Source: DASZWJ01 sp963813895 (lineage in GTDB: Bacteria; Pseudomonadota; Gammaproteobacteria; JAURND01). From it: a stretch of DNA of 64,000 bases. The stretch spans positions 62,001-126,000 of the forward strand of contig CAWFAS010000002.1 in NCBI GenBank assembly GCA_963813895.1, written 5' to 3'. Positions 27,408-36,435 of this stretch are shown here, piece after piece. The notes under the pieces were generated by a model. The model was not told where the DNA came from. It searched no databases and saw only the letters and a list, made by a program, of their open reading frames with translations. Position numbers and translations under genes: made by a program. Numbering within the stretch: the stretch's first letter is position 1; each line of letters opens with the position of its first letter.

Positions 27408-28736
27408 ATGAAAACTAAAATCGATACCTTAATTCATGCTCGCTGGATTATTCCCATAGAACCTCATAATACCATTCTCGAACACCATTCCTTGGCAATT
27501 CACCAAGGCGTTATTCTAGCTTTATTTCCTACAGCAGAAGTCGACAAATATTATGAAAGTGAAACCAACATAACCCTGGCCAATCACGCCGTAATGCCCG
27601 GCCTGGTTAATGCGCATGCACACAGCCCTATGACGTTGTTTCGCGGCATGGCAGATGACCTACCCCTGATGAAATGGCTAACAGAACACATATGGCCCGC
27701 TGAAAGTTATTGGATGGACGAAGATTTCATGCGTGATGGCACACAATTAGCCTTTCTCGAAATGATCCGCAGTGGCACCACTTGTTTTAACGAAAATTAT
27801 TTTTATGGTGATATCAGCGCAGAAATCACAGCTGCTGCTGGTATGCGCGCATTGGTCGGCGCTGAAATCATCAACCTACCCACGCGTTACGCACAAACCA
27901 TGGATGAATACCTGGCTAAAATGGAAATACTTTGCCAAAAATGGCGCGATCATCCATTAATAACTCCCGCCTTACACCCTCAAGGCCCTTATACCGTAGA
28001 TGATGCAACCTTTATTAAAGCCAAAGATTATGCTGACCAGCATGGCTTGCTCATACATATCCATTTGCACGAAACTGCTGCAGAAATCAATCAGAGCCTG
28101 ACGGAATATAAAAAACGTCCACTTAAGCGTTTATTTGATTTAGGATTGGTTTCGGATCGATTGCAATGTATACATATGACCCAGATCGATGAAGAAGACA
28201 TGGATATATTGCGTGCCACACAACCGCAAATAGTGACTTGCCCCGAATCTAATCTAAAATTAGTGAGTGGTTTTTGTCCCGTTCAAAAATTGCTGGACGC
28301 TGGCCTTAATGTTGGTATTGGCACAGACGGTGCAGCAAGCAATAATGACTTAGACATGTTTGGAGAAATGCGCGCCGCCTCCTTAATAGGAAAAATCACC
28401 GCACAGGATCCAACTGCGGTGGGAGCGCAGGAAACCTTACGTATGGCTACCCTAAATGGAGCCAAAGCTTTAGGTTTAGGAAGCGTGACCGGATCACTGG
28501 TTCCAGGTAAAGCTGCAGATGTAATTGCTATTGATTTGTCCCACGCCAATACCCAACCGGTGTACAACGCAGTATCACAAATCGTTTATGCTGCTAATAG
28601 CCAACAGGTAACTCATGTTTGGGTCGCTGGCAAACAATTGTTTAAAGAGGGAGAATTTTTGACCCTTGATTCGCAGGCGATTATTGCTAAATCGGATACT
28701 TGGAAGAATAAGATTCAAGGGTATAAAATCAAGTGA
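27408..28736 (+). CDS. TRZ/ATZ-family amidohydrolase (MTA/SAH deaminase-like)
   Basis: A 442-residue metal-dependent hydrolase. The metal ligands are visible in NAHAHSPMTLFRGMADD, IHIHLHETAAE and GTDGAASNNDLDMF. This combination fits 5'-methylthioadenosine/S-adenosylhomocysteine deaminases and related chlorohydrolase-like proteins (MtaD group). Deamination of nucleoside by-products of methylation is the likely role, but substrate in this superfamily is hard to predict. A ribosome-binding AAGGA precedes the start. It interrupts the polysaccharide genes and is probably unrelated to them. Confidence 0.85.
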   Translation: MKTKIDTLIHARWIIPIEPHNTILEHHSLAIHQGVILALFPTAEVDKYYESETNITLANHAVMPGLVNAHAHSPMTLFRGMADDLPLMKWLTEHIWPAESYWMDEDFMRDGTQLAFLEMIRSGTTCFNENYFYGDISAEITAAAGMRALVGAEIINLPTRYAQTMDEYLAKMEILCQKWRDHPLITPALHPQGPYTVDDATFIKAKDYADQHGLLIHIHLHETAAEINQSLTEYKKRPLKRLFDLGLVSDRLQCIHMTQIDEEDMDILRATQPQIVTCPESNLKLVSGFCPVQKLLDAGLNVGIGTDGAASNNDLDMFGEMRAASLIGKITAQDPTAVGAQETLRMATLNGAKALGLGSVTGSLVPGKAADVIAIDLSHANTQPVYNAVSQIVYAANSQQVTHVWVAGKQLFKEGEFLTLDSQAIIAKSDTWKNKIQGYKIK

Positions 28737-28861
28737 TAGCTTGATTTCTAAATTAAATAGCTTTAGCCTTGGCGCACTATATCCAAAAAATTTGCAATTG
28801 TTTTGTCCTAACCTAGGCTCTGTCAAACAATTACAAATACTGAGACCAGGGCTTGCCTTTG

Positions 28862-30163
28862 ATGATAAAGTTTAAACTCGACGACCTGAAAAAGGACTCA
28901 TTACACTATTTTATTGCCAGAATATTCCCAGCTCTCTCTGGCTTACTATCAATAATGATTTTTGTCCGGCTGCTGGGCCGTGAAACCTACGGTAACTATG
29001 CTCTAGTACAGGCATCCGTTCTTTTTATTGGCAATGTAGCACCTATTTGGGTTTCGCAATCCATATTGCGTTTTTACTCTCGATTTGATTCACCACACAG
29101 TCGCAAAATTTTCAATAGTGCCTTAATATTTTCTACGGCGATTACCCTCTTATTTTTTATTACCGCATTTTGTCTTTTCGCCTGGTTATACTTACAAATA
29201 AGCCTTCTGAATCTTCTTATAGCCACTATCTCTGCGACAACGCTAACCTTATATGCCATTTTAACCAGCCTTCAGCAAATTATGCTTAAGCCTAAAAAAA
29301 TAGTCCTGGCGGAATTCTGTCGTGGTTTTTTTGCTATCATGCTGCCGGTATCTCTAGTGCTTTTATTTGGATTCAAGAGCTATACTGTATTACTATTGGG
29401 ATCAGCTATTGCTTTGTTGATTGCTACCAGCGTTATGTTAAGAGGCGTTCACTTAGATTTTAGGTGGACCACCAGCTCGGCGAGAATAATTAAAAAGGTC
29501 GTAATGCCCTTTGGAATTCCTATCGCCATATGGTTAGGGTTATCAACGCTGTTGAATACTTCAGATAGATATATAATAAAATATTTCATGGACGCCAAGG
29601 CCGTTGGAACCTATTCAGCCATATATGACGTTGTGTATAATTCTTTTGGGTTGATGCTGGCACCTGTACTCTATGCAGCCCATCCGCGAATTGTCCGGTT
29701 GTGGAATACAGGAAAAACAAAAGACTCTATGCATTTACTGAGAACGGCCATTATTCTAGAATTAATAATTGGTATAATAGCGCTACTAGTATTAAGCCAA
29801 ATCGCACCCATTCTTTCTCGAATTATACTAGGAGCCAATGATTTTCAAGCTGTACGTCTAGTCACACCCGTCGCGGCAGGCGCTATTTTCTGGCAGCTTG
29901 CTATGCTGATACATAAGCAGCTAGAGCTTAAGAGAAAGACCAAAAGAATGATTATGTATGTTTCCTTAGCTCTCATAGCTAATTGTATAGGCAACGTTCT
30001 TTTTATTCCTGTGTATGGTTATGTTGCTTCGGCATATATAACCACATTCAGTGCATTTTTTTATATGAGTTTAGTTATTATGGACATGACACTAAACAGT
30101 TTTCTCTCTAAAAGAAAACATTCAGTCTCATTAGAATCCATGGAACATAAAGGAGCTACTTAA
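28862..30163 (+). CDS. Wzx-type polysaccharide flippase
   Basis: A hydrophobic protein of about 433 residues with roughly 12 membrane segments and the N-terminal ARIFPALSGLLSIMIFVRLL typical of the polysaccharide-transport (PST/MATE-like) family. Wzx proteins flip undecaprenyl-linked oligosaccharide units to the periplasm. I start at ATG 28862, preceded by AGGG; an in-frame TTG three codons earlier is less likely. Its stop overlaps the next gene in TAATG, so flippase and polymerase are coupled. Confidence 0.88.
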   Translation: MIKFKLDDLKKDSLHYFIARIFPALSGLLSIMIFVRLLGRETYGNYALVQASVLFIGNVAPIWVSQSILRFYSRFDSPHSRKIFNSALIFSTAITLLFFITAFCLFAWLYLQISLLNLLIATISATTLTLYAILTSLQQIMLKPKKIVLAEFCRGFFAIMLPVSLVLLFGFKSYTVLLLGSAIALLIATSVMLRGVHLDFRWTTSSARIIKKVVMPFGIPIAIWLGLSTLLNTSDRYIIKYFMDAKAVGTYSAIYDVVYNSFGLMLAPVLYAAHPRIVRLWNTGKTKDSMHLLRTAIILELIIGIIALLVLSQIAPILSRIILGANDFQAVRLVTPVAAGAIFWQLAMLIHKQLELKRKTKRMIMYVSLALIANCIGNVLFIPVYGYVASAYITTFSAFFYMSLVIMDMTLNSFLSKRKHSVSLESMEHKGAT

Positions 30164-31488
30164 TGAACACATTAATATGTGCAATTGTTTTGCTGATATT
30201 CAGCCTGTTAAATTATCGCCAGGCAAAAAGTCTATTTTATCCACCCTTTATTTTTTCCTGTTACTGGGGATTATTATTATTGCTTTTGGCAGTTTTACCC
30301 ACTAGTTACTATCCCCTCACCAATCAGACTTTATTAATTTTTACAACAGGGATTGTATTTTTTAGCTTGGGAGGGTTATTATTTTTAAAATTAGCAAAAG
30401 CTACTGTAATGGATTATACAACACACACTAATATAACCAATGAATCCTATAGACATTATATAACCAACCTATTGATTTTTGGGATAATTATTAGCCTTTT
30501 ATTATTGCCCCTCTATTGTTACCGTCTTTACACCATAGCAATTACGGCTAATTTTTTGCCTGAGAGTTTTGTTGCTGCACATCCTATTACCAGTTTTTTT
30601 GTGCAACTACGGAAAATCGTGGTTTCTGAAAATGGTTTAGGACCTTTTAAATACTTAACTGCCTGGTTCAGTTTTCTAGGTTTGATTTCTCTTATAGAAT
30701 TTTATCACTATAAGAGCCTTAAAAATAAAATTGTGGTCGGCAGTTATTTTGTTATCTCATTAATTTATTTATTACTTTCAACGGCACGTATAGGAATGAT
30801 CTCCTTTCTATTTAGCTTTTTCTCTCTCTATTTTATTTTGAACCAGAAACTGAAGCTAAAAGTAATAATTTACGCAAGCATTATGATCCTAGTCGCGTTT
30901 TTAGTGCCAGCTCTTGTTCTTCACAAAGGGGGGGCTACAACAAATAGCTCCATACAGAACATAATGCATTTGTTGAATAATATTAAATTATATCTACTGG
31001 GAGGGATTGTTGCATTCAATGAGGTCACAAACTACATAGATAGTCTGGCCCAAATTTTCCCACATTTATATAGCCTTAGTTTCTTTTTTAAAATTGCACA
31101 TGTATTTAATAACGATATATATGTGCCAAAAGCTATATTTCCATTTATATACATGCCATCGTCCACCAACGTATATACTATTTTTTTCTCATGGTTTTTA
31201 GATTTTGGCTGGGTCGGAATCATTTCTATTTGTTTCATTCTAGGATTTATTGCGGCCACCTGTTTTCACTATGCTATGAAAAAAAATCCTCTGTGTATGG
31301 TGCTATACGCCTGTATAATAACTGGCTTATTACTCAGTAACTTTTACGATGCATTCCTGGTGGGATTGAGCTATTGGATTCAATTATTTACCATTACATT
31401 TTTAGTTTATAAAGTGCCTAACCTCGCAAACAATTTTTATATATTAAAGGCAAAATATGGCCGTAACACTCGACATAGTCATAGTTAA
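30163..31488 (+). CDS. Wzy-type oligosaccharide repeat-unit polymerase
   Basis: A 441-residue inner-membrane protein with 10 to 12 membrane segments and large periplasmic loops, the second containing KGGATTNSS and a tyrosine-rich VPKAIFPFIYMPSSTNVYTIF. Topology, size and place directly after a flippase fit a Wzy polymerase, which joins repeat units in the periplasm; these enzymes share little sequence, so the call depends on context. It overlaps the next glycosyltransferase by 32 bp. Confidence 0.78.
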   Translation: MNTLICAIVLLIFSLLNYRQAKSLFYPPFIFSCYWGLLLLLLAVLPTSYYPLTNQTLLIFTTGIVFFSLGGLLFLKLAKATVMDYTTHTNITNESYRHYITNLLIFGIIISLLLLPLYCYRLYTIAITANFLPESFVAAHPITSFFVQLRKIVVSENGLGPFKYLTAWFSFLGLISLIEFYHYKSLKNKIVVGSYFVISLIYLLLSTARIGMISFLFSFFSLYFILNQKLKLKVIIYASIMILVAFLVPALVLHKGGATTNSSIQNIMHLLNNIKLYLLGGIVAFNEVTNYIDSLAQIFPHLYSLSFFFKIAHVFNNDIYVPKAIFPFIYMPSSTNVYTIFFSWFLDFGWVGIISICFILGFIAATCFHYAMKKNPLCMVLYACIITGLLLSNFYDAFLVGLSYWIQLFTITFLVYKVPNLANNFYILKAKYGRNTRHSHS

Positions 31489-32389
31489 CTGGAACTCTGG
31501 CAGGCAGCTGCTAGATTGTTTAAATTCCATGGCTGACTGTGCAAAAGACTCCTTTCAACTAAATAAAGTTATTATAGTTGATAATGCTTCTACCGATAAT
31601 TCCTTGGCTGGCATTACATCTATTAATTTACCCATAACAATTATAAATAACCTCGAAAACAAAGGATTTGCTTATGGATGTAATCAGGGCGGCCGGGGGT
31701 CTCAATCAGACTTTATACTTTTTTTAAATCCAGATACACGCCTCTACCAGGATTCACTCTCTCAGCCGCTTAATTTTTTTCAGAATCCCGTCAATGACAA
31801 AATCGGGATCGTTGGTGTTCAATTAATAGATGAAGAAAATAAAGTAGCCAGAAGTTGTGCCCGCTTCCCTAAGAGCAAAACCTACATCATGAAAATGCTT
31901 GGCTTGCAAAAACTATCACTTAGCCATTTCATGACCGAATGGGACCATATGAATAACCAGGAAGTCGATCAAATTATGGGAGCCTTTTTTCTAGTACGCA
32001 GAACATTGTATGATGCACTCAATGGCTTTGATGAACGTTTTTTTGTCTATATGGAAGAAGTAGATTTTTCTTTGCGCGCAAAGAAACTCGGATTTAGCAG
32101 TTATTTTCTGGCAGAGGCGAAAATTTTTCATGCGGGTGGTGGCACCTCAAGGCAAGTGAAAGCTAAAAGATTATTTTATAGTCTCCAAAGTCGCATTTTG
32201 TATGCCTATAAAAATTTCAGTCAAAGATCTGCATTTTTGCTTATGATCACCACCGTGCTATTAGAACCTATTAGCCGCTGTGGTAAAGCATTATTAAAAG
32301 GACAGTTACAATCAGTGAAAGAGACCTTACAAGGATACAAACTGCTGTGGAAACACCTGCCTGTTATTTTACGAAAGTCCGCTTTATAA
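31457..32389 (+). CDS. GT2 glycosyltransferase (WbbL/rhamnosyltransferase-like)
   Basis: A soluble 310-residue family 2 transferase. The N-terminal VIVNWNSGRQLLDCL, VDNASTDNS, GFAYGCNQG and FLNPDTRL build the nucleotide-sugar domain, and GAFFLVRR with GFDERFFVYMEEVDFSLRAK forms the acceptor side. These features resemble WbbL-type dTDP-rhamnosyltransferases. The rfbABCD genes at the other end of the window could supply the donor. Specificity is inferred, not shown. It overlaps the polymerase gene by 32 bp. Confidence 0.88.
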   Translation: MAVTLDIVIVNWNSGRQLLDCLNSMADCAKDSFQLNKVIIVDNASTDNSLAGITSINLPITIINNLENKGFAYGCNQGGRGSQSDFILFLNPDTRLYQDSLSQPLNFFQNPVNDKIGIVGVQLIDEENKVARSCARFPKSKTYIMKMLGLQKLSLSHFMTEWDHMNNQEVDQIMGAFFLVRRTLYDALNGFDERFFVYMEEVDFSLRAKKLGFSSYFLAEAKIFHAGGGTSRQVKAKRLFYSLQSRILYAYKNFSQRSAFLLMITTVLLEPISRCGKALLKGQLQSVKETLQGYKLLWKHLPVILRKSAL

Positions 32390-32412
32390 TTTCAACAGCA
32401 TTGGCGATTTAA

Positions 32413-34365
32413 ATGACCTCACCTCTCTGGACCCCTTCGGCTAAAGCCATAGCTAATAGCAAAATGATGCATTTTTTATCGTTTGTTACCCAACGTCATG
32501 GGATTAATTTTGATAATTATGCGGGTCTTTATCAGTGGTCTATAGACCATCCAGAGCTTTTTTGGCTGGCGATTTGGGATTTTTTCTCTGTAATTGCCGA
32601 TAAAAGGTGGGAAAAAGTATTAGTCGAACCTAAAAAAATGCCTGGTGCAAAATGGTTCACCGGATCAAGACTTAATTTCGCTGAAAATTTATTACGCTGT
32701 AAGAGTGCCGATAAAACCGCCCTGCTTTTCTGCAATGAAAGTGGTGAGCGCCGTAAAATCAGTTATGCATCATTGCACCTGCAAGTAGCTCAACTAGCTG
32801 CGGCATTGCGCGACAAAGGAGTAGGCATTAATGATCGCGTAGCAGCCTATATGCCAAATATACCTGAGACTGTCATTGCTATGTTAGCAACTATCAGTCT
32901 AGGCGCTATTTGGTCTTCCTGTTCCCCAGATTTTGGAACTGCTGGCGTTTTCGATAGATTTAATCAGATTCAGCCTAAAGTTTTATTTGCTGCCGATGGT
33001 TATCACTATAATGGTAAAGTACATAATTCTTTAGAAATAACCAAGGAATTGCAGCAAAGGATTACCTCAATTCAAGCAACCATTGTCACCCCTTATATTC
33101 AGCCGCAACCTGATATCGCGCAATTAACTAACACCATACTTTATCAGAATTTTTTGCAGCCTGAAGCAAAAAAGATTTCCTTCGCTCAATTACCCTTTGA
33201 TCATCCCATTTATATATTATATTCCTCTGGCACTACAGGCGCTCCTAAATGTATTGTGCATGGTGCAGGCGGCGTCTTGCTGCAACATCTGAAAGAATTA
33301 ATGTTACATACTGATTTGAACGAAAAGGACACTTTTTTTTATTACACCACCTGCGGCTGGATGATGTGGAATTTTTTAGTGAGCGGCCTCAGCGCGGGTG
33401 CTACCCTCGTATTATATGACGGTTCACCTTTTTATCCTAAGCATGAATCCATTTTTGATCTCCTTGCCAATGAACAAATTACTATTTTTGGTACCAGCGC
33501 AAAATTTATTTCTGCTGCTGAAAAATTTAAACTAGAACCTATTAAATCGCATAATTTAACGGCACTGCGCATTATTTTGTCAACCGGCTCACCACTATTA
33601 CCGATTAATTTTGATTATGTTTATCAAAAAATTAAAGCAGATCTATGTTTATCTTCCATTTCTGGGGGCACTGATATTGTGTCCTGCTTCGCACTTGGCA
33701 ATCCATTATTACCGGTATATCGTGGGGAGCTACAATGCTGCGGCTTGGGATTAAAGGTTGAAGTTTATGATGATAATGGCAATTCGATACGCGGACAAAA
33801 AGGCGAGCTTGTGTGCACTGCTCCTTTCCCAGTGATGCCAATCTATTTTTGGAATGATCCTGAAGGCAAAAAATACCACCAGGCTTATTTCGAAAAATTT
33901 CCAAATGTCTGGGCACATGGCGATTATGCTGAATTGACTCCACAGGATGGCATGATTATTTATGGGCGATCAGACGCACTATTAAAGCCAGGCGGTGTTC
34001 GTATTGGTACAGCAGAAATTTATCGACAAGTTGAAAAAATCGAAGAAGTTCTGGATAGTGTGGTTATTGGGCAGGACTGGAATGATACTACACGGGTTGT
34101 TCTATTTGTCAAACTACGCCAAGGGGTTCACCTATCCGAAGAACTAAAAAATGATATTAAGTCAGTTATCCGAAACAATACCTCCCCACACCATGTTCCA
34201 GAAAAAATTATAGCAGTCCCTGATATCCCTAAAACTCTAAGTGGCAAAATCGTAGAACTAGCTGTGCGAGATGTTGTTCACGGGCGAACCATTAAAAATA
34301 TTGATTCATTAGCTAATCCTGAAACCTTAGAGTATTTTAAAAATATTGAAGAACTAAGACACTAA
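32413..34365 (+). CDS. Acetoacetyl-CoA synthetase
   Basis: A 650-residue acyl-adenylate-forming enzyme that activates acetoacetate to acetoacetyl-CoA with ATP. The AMP-binding motif is ILYSSGTTGAPKCIVHGAGG, the family-specific loops GGWMMWNFLVSGL-like (TCGWMMWNFLVSG) and ISGGTDIVSCF follow, and the adenylation lysine lies in KTLSGKIVELAVRD. Full length suggests a working enzyme that feeds ketone bodies or polyhydroxybutyrate breakdown products into lipid metabolism. It lies among glycan genes on the same strand with no obvious functional link. Confidence 0.93.
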   Translation: MTSPLWTPSAKAIANSKMMHFLSFVTQRHGINFDNYAGLYQWSIDHPELFWLAIWDFFSVIADKRWEKVLVEPKKMPGAKWFTGSRLNFAENLLRCKSADKTALLFCNESGERRKISYASLHLQVAQLAAALRDKGVGINDRVAAYMPNIPETVIAMLATISLGAIWSSCSPDFGTAGVFDRFNQIQPKVLFAADGYHYNGKVHNSLEITKELQQRITSIQATIVTPYIQPQPDIAQLTNTILYQNFLQPEAKKISFAQLPFDHPIYILYSSGTTGAPKCIVHGAGGVLLQHLKELMLHTDLNEKDTFFYYTTCGWMMWNFLVSGLSAGATLVLYDGSPFYPKHESIFDLLANEQITIFGTSAKFISAAEKFKLEPIKSHNLTALRIILSTGSPLLPINFDYVYQKIKADLCLSSISGGTDIVSCFALGNPLLPVYRGELQCCGLGLKVEVYDDNGNSIRGQKGELVCTAPFPVMPIYFWNDPEGKKYHQAYFEKFPNVWAHGDYAELTPQDGMIIYGRSDALLKPGGVRIGTAEIYRQVEKIEEVLDSVVIGQDWNDTTRVVLFVKLRQGVHLSEELKNDIKSVIRNNTSPHHVPEKIIAVPDIPKTLSGKIVELAVRDVVHGRTIKNIDSLANPETLEYFKNIEELRH

Positions 34366-34402
34366 CCCCCTTTTCTATAATTGCAAATCATTTAGGTTCA
34401 AA

Positions 34403-36340
34403 ATGTTATCCTACTTCAAAAAATCTCCTGTTCCATTGTTTTTTATTTGCTTATTCTTATACATTCTAACTATCAATTTCTTATATCCAATGATGGTTGA
34501 CGACTTTTATTATACTTTACACTTCAATGGTTTTAAGGACGCTATTTCACAAATTATATATACCACTAAAAATCAATATTTAACCTGGAGCGGAAGATTT
34601 TTTACAAACTTTATCCAATTTTCGCTATTACCTTTTATTCCATTATTTAATATCCTTAATGCAAGTATGTTTTGTTTGTTTATTTATGCTATTTTTTTAG
34701 TTACCCAACTACGGATCCCCAACAAATATTCAGATTTATTTACCTTAATTTTCATTACTACTATTGTTTGGTTCTTTATTGAGGGGTTAGCTGAATCATC
34801 ATTTTGGAAAATTGGAGCTTTTAATTATTTATGGCCACTCACCGGTACTTTATATCTAATTTACCCATTCTTAAAATTCTTCAATAATAATAATCCAATA
34901 TTTAACAGTAAGCTGAAAACTATTTTATTTTCATGTGCTGCTTTTGTAATGGGTGGCACCCATGAAATTTTATCAGTCACTATCTCTATACTTTTAATTT
35001 TTATTAATTTTCATAGTTGGTATCGCTTTAAAAAAATCCCCAACTGGATCATTGCAAGCAGTATATCCTATTTTATAGGGAGTTTGATTCTTATTATTGG
35101 CCCCGGCAACTATGTTAGAGCAGCCCACATGACGGTTCAACATGGCGGTATATTAAGCTTTTATGCAAATAAATTCGGGCTACTTTCCAAAACAATTTTT
35201 TTACATATAACGACCCTTACTAACACTTTACCACTTTTTTTATTGTTTGAAGCCGCTCTATTTAATCTATTATTAAGTGGATATCTCAAAAACCGCACCC
35301 ATCGAAATATATTAATTTTCCTTATTTTTTGCTCAGTCTGCATAGTATTCTTGTTTCAGAATAAAGGTGTTTTAAGACTAATTAATCTGTGCTTTTTTTT
35401 AATATCCTCCTTCTTTTTGATTGCAATCTTAATTAAAAATAAACATCAAAACAATAATAGCTTGGCTCTACTTTTTATAACTTTATTTTTCATTTCCGCC
35501 TATGTTTTATTAATTGGATCTGTAGGTATGTATGCAGGTAGAACTGCCTTTATTTCCGATATTTTTTTAATCCTAGCTTTTATTATCATACTATCACAAG
35601 AAAATTTTATCTTTCGCCGTAAAAAATTTTTTTATGGATTCTCTTCTTTGATCTGCATCATTTTTATGATGACAAATATGGTAACAAATTATCATAATAT
35701 GAAACTGTTGCATGCACAGATGGAAAAGCGCATACAGTTACTGATGCTTTATAAGAAAAATAATCAACAAACGGTCATTTTACCTGCATTTTATATCCCT
35801 GAAATACAAGACCAAATGAGATATTCTGACAATAAATCCTTATTAATTGCCGATGCTCATGTTTATATCAGTGATCTTTCTTCCATACATCCAAGCAATT
35901 GGCGCAATCATTATTTTGCTAAATATTTTGGGATGCCAAAGGCACAAATTACTGTAAGCCCTTTCGTCGAACGTTGGAGTGAAATTGCACCCAAACAAAC
36001 TTTAAATAATCCAAAAGAAAATTCTAATCTTTTGATCCATGATCAAAAGATCTTTTATATCTCTACTAATGGCCCATGCGATTTGCTGACTAACAAAAAC
36101 ACCCTATTTGTAAACATTTACCCCAAGCAGCTCACAAATCTAAATAAAAGCCTTCGAAAGAATGGTTTTGAAAGTTTCAGCTTGAGTTCAACTGCAGACC
36201 ACATAGTTAAAATTATTTCAGAACAGGGGACTGTACGAAATGATCTTTGCGTGCTAGCAATGCATTTACCCAATTATCCCATTAACAAGATTGAAATAGG
36301 TCAACTGGATGTTATTAGTAATAAAGAAAATACGTGGTAA
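34403..36340 (+). CDS. DUF6056-like membrane glycosyltransferase, paralogue 1
   Basis: A 645-residue integral membrane protein. About 10 to 12 helices occupy residues 10-430, and a soluble C-terminal domain follows. After the first helix comes a DDFYY acidic pair, then WSGRFF, then a GAFNYLWPLTGT block and GPGNYVRA. The early acidic pair in the first external loop and the overall shape match GT-C-fold sugar transferases and the DUF6056 family. It is a clear paralogue of the next gene. A role as acceptor-specific transferase using GtrB-made lipid-linked sugar is inferred from the neighbourhood. Confidence 0.72.
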   Translation: MLSYFKKSPVPLFFICLFLYILTINFLYPMMVDDFYYTLHFNGFKDAISQIIYTTKNQYLTWSGRFFTNFIQFSLLPFIPLFNILNASMFCLFIYAIFLVTQLRIPNKYSDLFTLIFITTIVWFFIEGLAESSFWKIGAFNYLWPLTGTLYLIYPFLKFFNNNNPIFNSKLKTILFSCAAFVMGGTHEILSVTISILLIFINFHSWYRFKKIPNWIIASSISYFIGSLILIIGPGNYVRAAHMTVQHGGILSFYANKFGLLSKTIFLHITTLTNTLPLFLLFEAALFNLLLSGYLKNRTHRNILIFLIFCSVCIVFLFQNKGVLRLINLCFFLISSFFLIAILIKNKHQNNNSLALLFITLFFISAYVLLIGSVGMYAGRTAFISDIFLILAFIIILSQENFIFRRKKFFYGFSSLICIIFMMTNMVTNYHNMKLLHAQMEKRIQLLMLYKKNNQQTVILPAFYIPEIQDQMRYSDNKSLLIADAHVYISDLSSIHPSNWRNHYFAKYFGMPKAQITVSPFVERWSEIAPKQTLNNPKENSNLLIHDQKIFYISTNGPCDLLTNKNTLFVNIYPKQLTNLNKSLRKNGFESFSLSSTADHIVKIISEQGTVRNDLCVLAMHLPNYPINKIEIGQLDVISNKENTW

Positions 36341-36435
36341 AAACAACTACTACTCCCTTAAGTATCTTGCAAAAATAACTTTGCACACGATGCTTTAATA
36401 AGATTGTTCCATTTTAAATATGCACGAGAACCAAA